From positions 1-23,162 of IMG/VR virus record IMGVR_UViG_3300022539_000074: a stretch of DNA of 23,162 nt. One strand, given 5' to 3'. This DNA comes from a virus. Each line of letters starts with the position of its first letter. Positions within the stretch are counted from its first letter, which is position 1. The notes beneath the pieces are model-generated. The model did no database searches and was not told the origin of the DNA. It saw nothing but the letters and a program-made list of their open reading frames with translations. Of the stretch, positions 14,885-21,616 are shown piece after piece. Both the position numbers and the translations under genes were made by a program.

Positions 14885-16572
14885 TATGCACCCTGTCCTG
14901 CAGGTAATCTACCCTGCTGCCCTCCACCCTGACCACCTTGTCCTTTACTGGCACCAGGAGCTAAAATTGCTTCAAACGCCGGGTCTCCACTGGCGTCTAT
15001 TAGATATTGAAAGACCGCAGATATATCCGCACCTTGCAAGAACGGCATCATCTGAGATATCATCATCAATGCTTCCACCTTCCGCTCTGCTCTACTAATA
15101 TTACGTTTAGTAGACAAACTGACCTCATACTGATAATCGCCTTTCAGCATATCACCAGTAACAACTGCCCACTTGCCTTTACCCTGCATTACTTCTCTCG
15201 GTATCCGCCAGAATTCAAAGACCAGTTGATTAACTTTATCAATAATATCAGTATATAAACCGGCGACTACCTGACTTCTCTTACCAGTCCTACGACCAGA
15301 ACCCTGTGCTACTAACTTCGCCTCGCTGGCAGTTCGTCTTGTAGATTGGTCAAATTCGCCCATCTGGTTACGACTCAATCCACTAACCGACCGGGCATCT
15401 CGTCTATTGTTCTCTGCTTGTACCACGTGGTCGAAGCCGGTTCCAGTGCTTAATGGAGCAACCACTTCATTTAATGGGAACACTCCTTCAACCGCCGCAG
15501 CAGCACCAACACCACCAGTTAAGAGCTTTGATAGTTCTGGCTCCTTTATTGCATTTTTTCTATATAAGAACTTTAAGATAGATATTCTTCTCTGCTTCTC
15601 CGCCTGTAGACTAATGTCAAACTGGGTAGCTTGCAGTTGACCCAAGTAATAAGCCGGCGATACGCACCAGAACGAGCGAGGATGAATGCTAAGCGTACCA
15701 GTAACATAAGGCATCCCACAAGCCATCTGTATAGCATCTCTTGTCTTCCTCAAAAATTTCTTGTGGTCTCTAACAACCACAATTCTCTCACCATTCAGTC
15801 TATCAACAATCTCCCAAGCCTCAACGAAGTCTGGTTTCTTATTCGCTCTAGCAATGCCTTTCAATCTTGCTTGCACTTTCCTAGACCCAACTGTAAGATA
15901 AGATTCCATAAAATCTTCCATACTTATCCTACCTTGCAGTGTTGTGGTATTCTTATACTTAGGGTCTCTCTTAAAATAATCAACGTGCCTAATAATCCGC
16001 TGAGCCGCCCAAGGTGCGTCTTCTGCAAACATTGTGCCCCAAGGTACTACAAAATCGTGAGGCAGTACTGGTCTAATCCAAGGCCAACCGGGTTGTATGT
16101 CTGGTGACTCAATCCTTCTACCTTTCTTATCAAACTGAGTCAGTGTCATTCCTAATAGATTATTATCCGGCCCGATGTCGTAATAAGGATTCCAACCGAA
16201 CTCACTATCATACCCGATTTTTAGTATAATGTTGCCATATAGAAAACCACGTAAGATACCAACGTCAATATACTTCTTAAGACGGAGCTTACGAACAAAG
16301 CTATTATCCATCGCCTCGATTATCGGAGCTTTCTCTATACCGGCTCTTCTCGTCGGCGTAACCACAAACTCTGGGTCAGGTACTCCAAGTGTACTGGTAA
16401 GTGTATCGCCCATCTCATATACAAGATTCGGCCCGATAGCTGTATTGCCAGATGGGTCATTGAGATAGTTCTCCTCAGACTTGTGCCAAGATGATTCTCT
16501 GGCAAATATCTCTCGATATGCAAGAGCGTTATCTATCTCAGTTATCCAGTCTTCTACTGTTCTTTTACCCAT
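14884..16572 (-). CDS. Portal protein
   Basis: The 562 aa product follows TerL in the operon and precedes scaffold and capsid genes. It has portal-like traits: an N-terminal helical wing (VEDWITEIDNALAYREIFAR, then NTAIGPNLVYEMGDTL), a central stem region (GILRGFLYGNIILKIGYDSE, PVLPHDFVVPWG) and an SGLSRNQMGEFDQSTRRTASE segment, a motif very common in podovirus-type portals ('ASEA...'). The C-terminus is Gly/Gln-rich and probably disordered. The first 8 bases overlap the upstream gene. Length matches podovirus portals more closely than lambda-type ones. Confidence 0.85.
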   Translation of the reverse strand: MGKRTVEDWITEIDNALAYREIFARESSWHKSEENYLNDPSGNTAIGPNLVYEMGDTLTSTLGVPDPEFVVTPTRRAGIEKAPIIEAMDNSFVRKLRLKKYIDVGILRGFLYGNIILKIGYDSEFGWNPYYDIGPDNNLLGMTLTQFDKKGRRIESPDIQPGWPWIRPVLPHDFVVPWGTMFAEDAPWAAQRIIRHVDYFKRDPKYKNTTTLQGRISMEDFMESYLTVGSRKVQARLKGIARANKKPDFVEAWEIVDRLNGERIVVVRDHKKFLRKTRDAIQMACGMPYVTGTLSIHPRSFWCVSPAYYLGQLQATQFDISLQAEKQRRISILKFLYRKNAIKEPELSKLLTGGVGAAAAVEGVFPLNEVVAPLSTGTGFDHVVQAENNRRDARSVSGLSRNQMGEFDQSTRRTASEAKLVAQGSGRRTGKRSQVVAGLYTDIIDKVNQLVFEFWRIPREVMQGKGKWAVVTGDMLKGDYQYEVSLSTKRNISRAERKVEALMMISQMMPFLQGADISAVFQYLIDASGDPAFEAILAPGASKGQGGQGGGQQGRLPAGQGA

Positions 16573-16846
16573 CTACTAACTCGTAAGTTGCCTCAAAAAT
16601 GTCCGGCTTGCAGGGATAATATTCACCTTTTATACCCTTAATAATCCAATCGAGGGGACAAACTATATACCCACCTTCAAGAGTATCAATCCATCCATGC
16701 TTGCCAATAGCCTTAGTACACTTTCCACATCTTATATCAGCCTTTTTAGAAACATTTGGCATAGGATAGATTACTTTCGGGTGGTCTCCATCTTTGAACC
16801 ATTGTTCTGCATCAATTACTACTGGTTTTTTTCTGTACTTTGCCAT
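16565..16846 (-). CDS. PGDYG-like phage protein (93 aa)
   Basis: MAKYRKKPVVIDAEQWFKDG is the characteristic opening of a common small phage protein (KYRKKPVVIEAxQW). The end, DWIIKGIKGEYYPCKPDIFE followed by ATYELVDG, is the equally characteristic 'GDWIIxGVKGExYPCKPDIFExTYExV' phrase. Between them a CxxC (about residues 40-43) suggests a zinc-binding insert. The start overlaps the stop of the preceding 37 aa gene by one base (TAATG). The function of this family is unknown; it often sits near packaging or lysis genes. Confidence 0.85.
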   Translation of the reverse strand: MAKYRKKPVVIDAEQWFKDGDHPKVIYPMPNVSKKADIRCGKCTKAIGKHGWIDTLEGGYIVCPLDWIIKGIKGEYYPCKPDIFEATYELVDG

Positions 16847-16959
16847 TACTTTTTATGCCTCGCGTGTGCTCTTTTAGCCGCCGCCACCGTTTTGTAAGTT
16901 TTTATTTTCTTCCCTTTGTTCTTTCCGTGGCAGTGATATAGGGTTCTTCCTTTACGCAT
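16846..16959 (-). CDS. Very small basic protein (37 aa)
   Basis: ATG 16959 lies ten bases after GGAGG, which is itself part of the TerL C-terminal codons. The 37 aa product MRKGRTLYHCHGKNKGKKIK plus a tail TYKTVAAAKRAHARHKK has about 15 Lys/Arg and four His residues. The YHCHGKNKGKKIKTY phrase followed by an AAAKRAH helix occurs in other phage small proteins. Strong charge suggests nucleic-acid binding. It fills the entire gap between TerL and the PGDYG-like gene. Confidence 0.7.
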   Translation of the reverse strand: MRKGRTLYHCHGKNKGKKIKTYKTVAAAKRAHARHKK

Positions 16960-16962
16960 CTA

Positions 16963-18567
16963 TCATCTACCTCCAGTATACTCATATTCTCTCAATGCCC
17001 TACCAGCGACCCTTTCACCCATATGCCCTATATCATTAGGATATCTATGCAATTCATTAGCTCTACCCATCAGTTCACCAATGATGAACTTACCACTAAA
17101 TGGACTAGCTACCTCAGCAACTGTTGCTTCTTCTTGGAAAGTATCACAAGAACGAGTCCAGTCACCTACTTGCATACTGAGAGCATCTATAATATCATCG
17201 TGTCCGCCGTATTTCTTATTAGGGTCAAATGATAGTAACTCTCGCTCTAAGTCTTTATGCCCTTCCTTAATATGCACTTTACCTGCAGCAAACCACGGTT
17301 CGAGGCCTAATATCCTAGCTACTTTGGTTGTTTTAGCATTCGGCACGCCTTCTATGTAAAACCGTTGATTAAGCTGTTCTTGCCGTCTAGTTATCCAATA
17401 CTTAAGCGTGCTCTGATATGCGGTTGACTCTACCTTAGTAACCAGTGACTTATAAGCGCGCCAATGGTCAAACAGTCTATCTATAATCACCCCAGGGTCG
17501 GCTCTTAATCTATTATAGTGAACTACCCACACTTCACCAGTTGACGGCTTAAGCCCCACAGTTATAATTACATTCCAATCCGCGTCAAGTGTCTTTGCTT
17601 GACTATCCGCAGGTGCTGGGTCTAAAGATGTAAAGTACACCAAACCCTTCGGTAAGTTATCATAATACTGAATGTAAGACCGTTTGAAAACTCGATTGAT
17701 GGATGAAGTAGGACTATTCATATAAAGCATTTCAAACATAAAAGGGCCTATAGATGTTAATAACTCATCTAATACCTCATCATTGAATCTATCCCATATC
17801 GGCTTACCACCCTGCTCTGGTGTAGATGGTATACCATCTTCATTCTCTCTCACCGAGCGACTTACAACTGAATAGCCTTTCCCGTGCTTAAATATCCACC
17901 CTATCAAGTCTTCAGGAGCCCATCTCGTACCGATTATTGTTATGACTGACTTCGTTGGATGTACCAGTAATGGATGGCACAGCTTATGAAAGCCTATTGC
18001 CTTCTCAATCTCCATTTGCGTTGGCTGCTGTATCTCACCAGTCATCGCGTCATAGTCAGGTGCTACCGTGTCATCTTGTATAACCTCGTCAAAGTGCCGA
18101 CTAACTACAGCTGTACCACAACCGGCGGGTTCAAATGTACCTTCTGGTTCTGGTAACGAACGATTCAGCGTTAAACACTCAGAAGACCACGGTCTATCTC
18201 CTCTTGGTAGTATTTCAGGGAACAATGCCCTCAATATGCCATTTGTCTCAAAGATAGCTTTTATCGCCGATATCTTCTTCTTAGCATTAGTCATTGTATT
18301 CTGGGCTACCAACAATCGAACATTTGGATTATTGATAGCTCGCCAGATGGGATATGCTATCGAGCCGATTGTAGACTTAAACCACGTTCGGGGAAACACA
18401 ATCATCCGCCTTCTGTTAACTTGATAGTTCTGTAACATACGGCATATAGGTAAATGTATGTCTGGATCTAAGTCTTTATACTTAAGAACGGCACGAGCTA
18501 AGAAGAATAGAGATTTCTTGCACTCAACCCTCAATACATTCAAAGTATCTTCCGTTTCTTTATCCAT
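16963..18567 (-). CDS. terL: Terminase large subunit
   Basis: The 534 aa product is the DNA-packaging motor. The N-terminal ATPase shows MIVFPRTWFKSTIGSIAYP (Walker A position, residues 55-73, with the variant FPRTWFKST), HFDEVIQDDTV (Walker B, about 158-168) and IIGTRW (coupling motif, 211-216). The C-terminal RNase H-like nuclease shows YFTSLDPAPADSQ (Asp316), KVEST (Glu380) and HDDIIDALS (Asp457/458 and Asp461). All nuclease acids are present. It overlaps the upstream membrane gene by 8 bases. The headful or cos mode cannot be read from it alone. Confidence 0.95.
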   Translation of the reverse strand: MDKETEDTLNVLRVECKKSLFFLARAVLKYKDLDPDIHLPICRMLQNYQVNRRRMIVFPRTWFKSTIGSIAYPIWRAINNPNVRLLVAQNTMTNAKKKISAIKAIFETNGILRALFPEILPRGDRPWSSECLTLNRSLPEPEGTFEPAGCGTAVVSRHFDEVIQDDTVAPDYDAMTGEIQQPTQMEIEKAIGFHKLCHPLLVHPTKSVITIIGTRWAPEDLIGWIFKHGKGYSVVSRSVRENEDGIPSTPEQGGKPIWDRFNDEVLDELLTSIGPFMFEMLYMNSPTSSINRVFKRSYIQYYDNLPKGLVYFTSLDPAPADSQAKTLDADWNVIITVGLKPSTGEVWVVHYNRLRADPGVIIDRLFDHWRAYKSLVTKVESTAYQSTLKYWITRRQEQLNQRFYIEGVPNAKTTKVARILGLEPWFAAGKVHIKEGHKDLERELLSFDPNKKYGGHDDIIDALSMQVGDWTRSCDTFQEEATVAEVASPFSGKFIIGELMGRANELHRYPNDIGHMGERVAGRALREYEYTGGR

Positions 18568-18766
18568 ATCTTCCTATGAACTTTTCAAGGAGCTCTTTAA
18601 TATGCTTAAATTCCTGCTTTGTAAGCTTATGTAAAGCATCTATCTTGCCTTCTAAGCAATCTTGTCTGGCCTTACACGTCTTCTCGCAGACAAATGTCTT
18701 CTGTGTCCAGTAGATTATACCAACCAGTACAACTACAGATACCCCGCCGATTGCTAAATCAATCAT
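18560..18766 (-). CDS. One-span membrane protein between TerS and TerL (68 aa)
   Basis: The 68 aa product begins MIDLAIGGVSVVVLVGIIYW, one transmembrane helix (residues 4-20), followed by a Cys pair (VCEKTCKARQDC) and a charged helix LTKQEFKHIKELLEKFIG likely to form a coiled coil. It is coupled at both ends: ATGA overlap with TerS and an 8-base overlap with TerL. The N-out anchored coiled-coil layout resembles Rz-type i-spanins or small holin-like proteins, but it is much shorter than Rz (about 150 aa). Its role is unknown. Confidence 0.65.
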   Translation of the reverse strand: MIDLAIGGVSVVVLVGIIYWTQKTFVCEKTCKARQDCLEGKIDALHKLTKQEFKHIKELLEKFIGRYG

Positions 18767-19200
18767 TTCCTATCCATCTGTAATGTTTCTGTTATCAATT
18801 TAGCATCTTCCGCGTCGATAGTAACCGAAACGCTTCTCTGCTCGGTCTTCTGAACTCTGGCATGCCCACCTCTGTCAAGTATCGAATCGGCCGCTCTAAT
18901 AGCATCACCATCTTTACCATTACTAACGACTAAACCAAGTCTATCAACTGCAGCCATTGTATGACTAGCAATCGCCTCGTCTACTCTACCAGTCTGCTCA
19001 ACAATATCTTGGTCTCTCCTATCATTAAGCTTACTCCTCTGTTCGGCTAATTGATATTGAAACGTGGGACCATTTATCACCGTAGATATCCACTGCTGAG
19101 ACATACCAAGATGTTCTGCTATATCTTTAGGCGTCCATCCCCTAAGACATAACTCTATTATCTTATAATGCCTAGCTGATAATTTTTGTATAGCTGTCAT
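18763..19200 (-). CDS. terS: Terminase small subunit (putative)
   Basis: ATG 19200 (145 aa) is chosen because an alternative TTG at 19230 also lacks a ribosome site. Residues 2-45 are a helix-turn-helix (KLSARHYKIIELCLRGWTPK, then DIAEHLGMSQQWISTVINGP) of the kind terminase small subunits use to bind packaging-initiation DNA. A helical oligomerisation region (QDIVEQTGRVDEAIASHTM) and a short C-terminal strand follow. It is the first gene of the leftward operon, directly upstream of the membrane gene and TerL. A lone HTH regulator is the alternative, but the position makes TerS more likely. Confidence 0.75.
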   Translation of the reverse strand: MTAIQKLSARHYKIIELCLRGWTPKDIAEHLGMSQQWISTVINGPTFQYQLAEQRSKLNDRRDQDIVEQTGRVDEAIASHTMAAVDRLGLVVSNGKDGDAIRAADSILDRGGHARVQKTEQRSVSVTIDAEDAKLITETLQMDRK

Positions 19201-19297
19201 TTTTTTACTAACATCAATAGACGATAACAATAGAATGATGTCGTCAGAATGATAGGTAGATGGTAGGTCAAAAATAAATAAAAAACAAAAAATTTTT

Positions 19298-19327
19298 ATT
19301 ATATGACTAACTACCTAACAATGATAA
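19298..19327 (-). promoter_or_regulatory. Candidate leftward promoter
   Basis: Read on the minus strand there is a perfect TATAAT (19303-19298) with TTATCA, a 4/6 match to the -35 consensus, 18 bases upstream (19327-19322). Transcription would head into terS and the late operon about 90 bases away. The -35 match is modest and the surrounding DNA is AT-rich, so a chance match is possible. Confidence 0.35.
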
Positions 19328-19416
19328 ACGTTCATTATATAACAAACAATATAACAAACAACAATGTTAACAAATCATAGAACATTGATTTACTTATATA
19401 AGTTTGCAAGGTTAGT

Positions 19417-19453
19417 GCCACTACGCGGTGGCGAAGGCCGGTGGGGGGTTTTT
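19417..19453. other. GC-rich hairpin and G/T run, possible packaging site
   Basis: In an otherwise AT-rich region there is a GC island: GCCAC-TACGCG-GTGGC forms a 5-bp stem (19417-19432), followed by GAAGGCCGGTGGGGGG and T5. Such GC-rich isolated segments beside terS can mark cos or pac sites. It could instead be a terminator-like element, but there is no rightward gene upstream to end. No overhang can be assigned from one sequence. Confidence 0.3.
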
Positions 19454-19767
19454 ACTTGACAGATTGTTAGTTATATATCTATCTATGGCTACGTTTGTTT
19501 AGTTGATATTGTTTGGTAGATACGTAACAATTAGTACTTGATGATGGCAAGGACAATGTTAGAATAATGGATAACAAACAAATTGATTTGTTAAGCGATT
19601 GTGTAACGGTTGTAAGTGCTTGCTATATAATCACTTATGGTCGACAAAAAACGCCGTGAAATTATCCTGACATTGTTGGATTATAATATTATAAGCAATT
19701 TTAATAATACATAAGTCTTTACGCCATAACGGTTTATATCAATTTTTACAATTATTTCGTCATCGAC

Positions 19768-19795
19768 TTGACAAAACGTAATTCGCCTGTATAAT
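19768..19795 (+). promoter_or_regulatory. Consensus sigma-70 promoter, rightward
   Basis: TTGACA (19768-19773) and TATAAT (19790-19795) are both perfect, separated by 16 bases. The expected start of transcription is about 19802, giving a leader of some 50 bases to the first small gene. This is the strongest promoter visible and probably drives the early rightward genes. Confidence 0.85.
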
Positions 19796-19851
19796 GGACG
19801 TATAAGCACGAAATGATTTATTTAGGTTTTATTGTGAAAGGACACGCAATT

Positions 19852-20019
19852 ATGGACTACATTGAAATCGAGCGCACGCTTGACGTGCTCAAGGCCGCTA
19901 TCATTGCTGCAAAGGCAAGCGACAACGTTGATGGTGATTTAGCAACTGGACTGCACAAAAATGCGGTCTGGACAATACATACTGAGTTTAAGCGGCTACG
20001 TGAGCTGCTTGATAACTGA
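19852..20019 (+). CDS. Small early protein (55 aa)
   Basis: ATG 19852 follows the leader TGAAAGGA that recurs before other genes here; an upstream ATG at 19813 lacks a ribosome site. The 55 aa product MDYIEIERTLDVLKAAIIAA...IHTEFKRLRELLDN is mostly helical, with two amphipathic helices joined by a short loop (ASDNVDGDLATGLHKNA). It could be a small dimeric regulator or host-takeover protein. It is the first gene after the strong promoter. No family recognised. Confidence 0.65.
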   Translation: MDYIEIERTLDVLKAAIIAAKASDNVDGDLATGLHKNAVWTIHTEFKRLRELLDN

Positions 20020-20117
20020 ATAACATTGTTCTTTGACATAACAAATACCGTCAATGCGTTATGATGGCATTGATGACAAAATGCTCGAGTCGGTCGACTG
20101 TAGATTGGAGGTGCTAT

Positions 20118-20582
20118 ATGGCACGGAAATATGACACAGTCGAACTAGACACTATAACATATGAGAAGCACGGGACAAAAATCACAGTAGCCGGCGTGGC
20201 TACTAAAGTTGGATTTGCTCCAGTCCGCACGTTTGGCGATGACGACCCATTTATCAACTTCGTCAAGTGTGCTAATGCCGCTGAGTTGCAACTGATAATA
20301 TCAGACTGGAAATATGGTGCTGCCGTACGTATTCAAGGGATGGTTCGCAGGGCCGCAACTGGTGGCGGTTACACCGATGCAGACCATAATAAGATATTCA
20401 ATGAGATGTCATCGGCAGACCCGGAATGGTTAATGCAGTATGCTGGAAATGGTGCCGCTCTAGACGCAGCGTGTAGAGCAGAATGGGACAGACGTAAAGC
20501 GGAGAATCCGGTTGAGGCAGACGAGGAACGGGTGTGGGAAGAATATGCAACAACTAATGCTGCAGAAATCGAGATTAACTAA
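20118..20582 (+). CDS. Hypothetical early protein (154 aa)
   Basis: The start at ATG 20118 follows TTGGAGGTG; a longer frame from 20061 begins without a ribosome site. The 154 aa product begins MARKYDTVELDTITYEKHGT, has a beta-rich first half (KITVAGVATKVGFAPVRTF, then AAVRIQGMVRRAATGGGYT) and an acidic helical second half ending in EEYATTNAAEIEIN. It is cytoplasmic by composition. Nothing in it matches an enzyme motif known to me. A single-strand-binding or inhibitor role could fit the acidic tail but is speculation. Confidence 0.6.
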   Translation: MARKYDTVELDTITYEKHGTKITVAGVATKVGFAPVRTFGDDDPFINFVKCANAAELQLIISDWKYGAAVRIQGMVRRAATGGGYTDADHNKIFNEMSSADPEWLMQYAGNGAALDAACRAEWDRRKAENPVEADEERVWEEYATTNAAEIEIN

Positions 20583-20587
20583 TCCTA

Positions 20588-20608
20588 CTTGTTCATTATG
20601 TGAACAAC
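20588..20608. promoter_or_regulatory. 21-bp palindrome, copy 3
   Basis: CTTGTTCA-TTATG-TGAACAAC follows the stop of the 154 aa gene by five bases and precedes the 58 aa gene by about 70. Only the outermost base pair breaks the symmetry. The geometry is identical to copies 1, 2 and 4. The spacer TTAT is also found in copy 2. Confidence 0.6.
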
Positions 20609-20676
20609 ACAAATATCAACAACTAACACAGTCGCCCGACTCAAGCGTTTTGTTAACTAATTGAAAGGATATTGTT

Positions 20677-20853
20677 ATGGCGAAGTACCAAGTAGGTATG
20701 AGGCTATCTTACAGAGCCGATGTGTCTGACTATATAACAATAGATGCTGAGGACTGTGAAGATGCCAAGGCAAAAATGTATGAATACTTAGAAAAACGTA
20801 TGCCCCACGCTGCAAGGGACGTAAAAGTAGACTATGCTACGGTCAATCAATAA
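20677..20853 (+). CDS. DpnD/PcfM-like small protein A (58 aa)
   Basis: ATG 20677 follows the leader TGAAAGGATATTGTT, identical to that before the zinc-knuckle gene at 21913. The 58 aa product MAKYQVGMRLSYRADVSDYI, then TIDAEDCEDAKAKMYEYLEK, has a strand-strand-helix pattern like two other small genes downstream and like DpnD/PcfM-type proteins (KY-V..., then an acid-A-E-A helix). It ends in DVKVDYATVNQ. The function of this class is unknown. The stop lies 3 bases before the left arm of the large inverted repeat. Confidence 0.6.
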   Translation: MAKYQVGMRLSYRADVSDYITIDAEDCEDAKAKMYEYLEKRMPHAARDVKVDYATVNQ

Positions 20854-20856
20854 CAA

Positions 20857-21061
20857 CTTGTTCATATTTATGATGTTCATCGTATCAATATCCCAGATTC
20901 AGCGATAGGCCTTTCAAAAATCGCTGTTTTTACGTCAAAAATGAGGTCTGTGTTATTGTATTATTATAATTATTTATATATATATTATTTTTTTTAATAC
21001 TAATGAACCGTCCTTATGATATTCACGTATTGATATGATGAACATCACGTTTGTGAACAAG
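20857..21061. repeat. 34-bp inverted repeat around AT-rich core, origin-like
   Basis: Left arm 20857-20890 and right arm 21028-21061 are 34 bases each and match in 28 positions when one is reversed. Each holds TTGTTCA and GATGTTCATC half-sites plus TATCAATA. The 137-base core contains an intrinsic-terminator-like hairpin and a very AT-rich stretch (about 20953-21000) with no G beyond one or two positions. Replication origins and partition sites often have this arrangement, and so do some regulatory regions. There is no replication gene nearby to support it directly. Confidence 0.45.
20900..20931 (+). terminator. Rho-independent terminator
   Basis: CAGCGAT (20900-20906) pairs perfectly with ATCGCTG (20920-20926), a 7-bp stem closing a 13-base loop, followed at once by TTTTT. 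It lies about 50 bases after the stop of the 58 aa gene and should end rightward transcription from the promoter at 19768. The loop is somewhat long. Confidence 0.55.
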
Positions 21062-21072
21062 ATGTTGTTGTC

Positions 21073-21225
21073 ATGATAGATAATAATTACCACTTTCGAT
21101 TACTATTATTGTTGCTACTGCTGATATTGTTATCAGTGTTAGCATCCGTTTTTATTGCCATTGTCGATTCAATTACTATCGCTGATATTTTTGTTAATAT
21201 TTTTATGACGCTGTTTCGGTTTTGA
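21073..21225 (+). CDS. Possible small hydrophobic membrane peptide (50 aa)
   Basis: An open frame of 50 codons starts at ATG 21073 and gives MIDNNYHFR, then eight leucines and ILLSVLASVFIAIV, a strong transmembrane helix, and a hydrophobic tail. There is no good ribosome site. The DNA is built of loose T-rich three-base repeats, which would give a hydrophobic product by chance. It is listed because it fills a 200-base gap and small toxic or holin-like peptides look like this. Confidence 0.25.
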   Translation: MIDNNYHFRLLLLLLLLILLSVLASVFIAIVDSITIADIFVNIFMTLFRF

Positions 21226-21268
21226 TTACTATTATCGCAATTATATCTTATATTGAAAGGACACTGTT

Positions 21269-21427
21269 ATGCGCTATATGGTGATATACACGCTACAGGC
21301 GTCATACGAAGTTGAGGCACCAAACGAAGAAATAGCCCGTAGCAAGGCGGATGATATGTACCACGATGAAGAATGGGCAGGTACGATTACCGACCCAGTG
21401 GTGGCGGTAAAAGAGTTGGGTGAATAA
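21269..21427 (+). CDS. DpnD/PcfM-like small protein B (52 aa)
   Basis: The gene starts at ATG 21269 after TTGAAAGGACACTGTT. The product MRYMVIYTLQASYEVEAPNE, then EIARSKADDMYHDEEWAGTI, shares the KY/RY-x-V strand, Y-x-V-E-A strand and acid-rich A-helix with the genes at 20677 and 21678. With 52 residues it is the shortest of the three. DpnD/PcfM-like proteins have this beta-beta-alpha-beta layout, but no function is established. It is probably a duplicated early gene. Confidence 0.6.
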   Translation: MRYMVIYTLQASYEVEAPNEEIARSKADDMYHDEEWAGTITDPVVAVKELGE

Positions 21428-21439
21428 CAACCTGCCAGT

Positions 21440-21513
21440 AAAATGGGCGGTCTGTTGGCTTGCGATTCCAACCTGCTATAGCAGTAATCAATAAGGTTGA
21501 GACCGCCCATTTT
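21440..21513 (+). ncRNA. Structured intergenic element with alternative stems
   Basis: AAAATGGGCGGTCT (21440-21453) and AGACCGCCCATTTT (21500-21513) form a perfect 14-bp stem. Within the 46-base loop CCAAC (21468-21472) can pair with GTTGG (21454-21458), or the shifted CAACC (21469-21473) can pair with GGTTG (21495-21499), but not both. CTGC-TATA-GCAG (21473-21484) is a further hairpin. The choice between two inner stems is switch-like. It lies between two small genes. A terminator with a large loop or a small inserted hairpin element is the alternative. Confidence 0.45.
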
Positions 21514-21541
21514 GTTAGTAAAATGAAAGGAAGATGCTGCA

Positions 21542-21616
21542 ATGGAATTTGTCAAGATTTGTGGGTATGAGATAAAAGAAGATAATAGACAACCCGACGG
21601 AACGTCCTTGACATAG
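21542..21616 (+). CDS. Possible 24 aa peptide
   Basis: A 25-codon frame from ATG 21542 follows ATGAAAGGAAG, a version of the shared leader. The peptide MEFVKICGYEIKEDNRQPDG ends TSLT. It may be a micropeptide or a truncated relic, since the reading frame ends early in a region otherwise laid out like its neighbours. It lies just after the structured element. Supported only by the leader and spacing. Confidence 0.35.
   Translation: MEFVKICGYEIKEDNRQPDGTSLT

Larger units (their letters stand above)
19201..19851. other. Non-coding divergent intergenic region (651 bp)
   Basis: This AT-rich stretch separates the leftward packaging/virion operon from the rightward small genes and has no convincing gene. 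It contains a perfect rightward promoter near its right end and a weaker leftward one near its left end. Other elements are paired ATATAACAAACAA direct repeats (near 19337 and 19350), the inverted repeat CAATGTT/AACATTG (19362-19387), AACAAATTGATTTGTT (a perfect palindrome near 19576) and a GC-rich hairpin with a G6 run at 19417-19453. It is a good candidate for control and possibly packaging-site DNA. Confidence 0.6.

Noticed and set aside
19420-19448. Resemblance of GGTGGCGAAGGC to a stretch of 16S rRNA
   Set aside because: Only about a dozen bases match; no flanking rRNA sequence is present.
19456-19485. Second TTGACA near 19456 as a promoter
   Set aside because: The -10 candidate (TATCTA) matches only half the consensus, so it cannot be distinguished from chance.
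19567-19659. 30-codon frame starting MDNKQIDLLSDC
   Set aside because: No ribosome site; overlaps the palindromic AACAAATTGATTTGTT and is likely chance.
19638-19712. Short rightward frame MVDKKRREIILTLLDY in the intergenic region
   Set aside because: No ribosome site, only 24 codons, and it ends before the consensus promoter that should serve this arm.
20033-20065. Possible promoter TTGACA ... TATGAT before the 154 aa gene
   Set aside because: The spacing of 21 bases is too long for a normal sigma-70 promoter.
20857-21061. Inverted repeat as ends of a transposable element
   Set aside because: No transposase or cargo gene between the arms, and the arms are shared with the dispersed regulatory motif.
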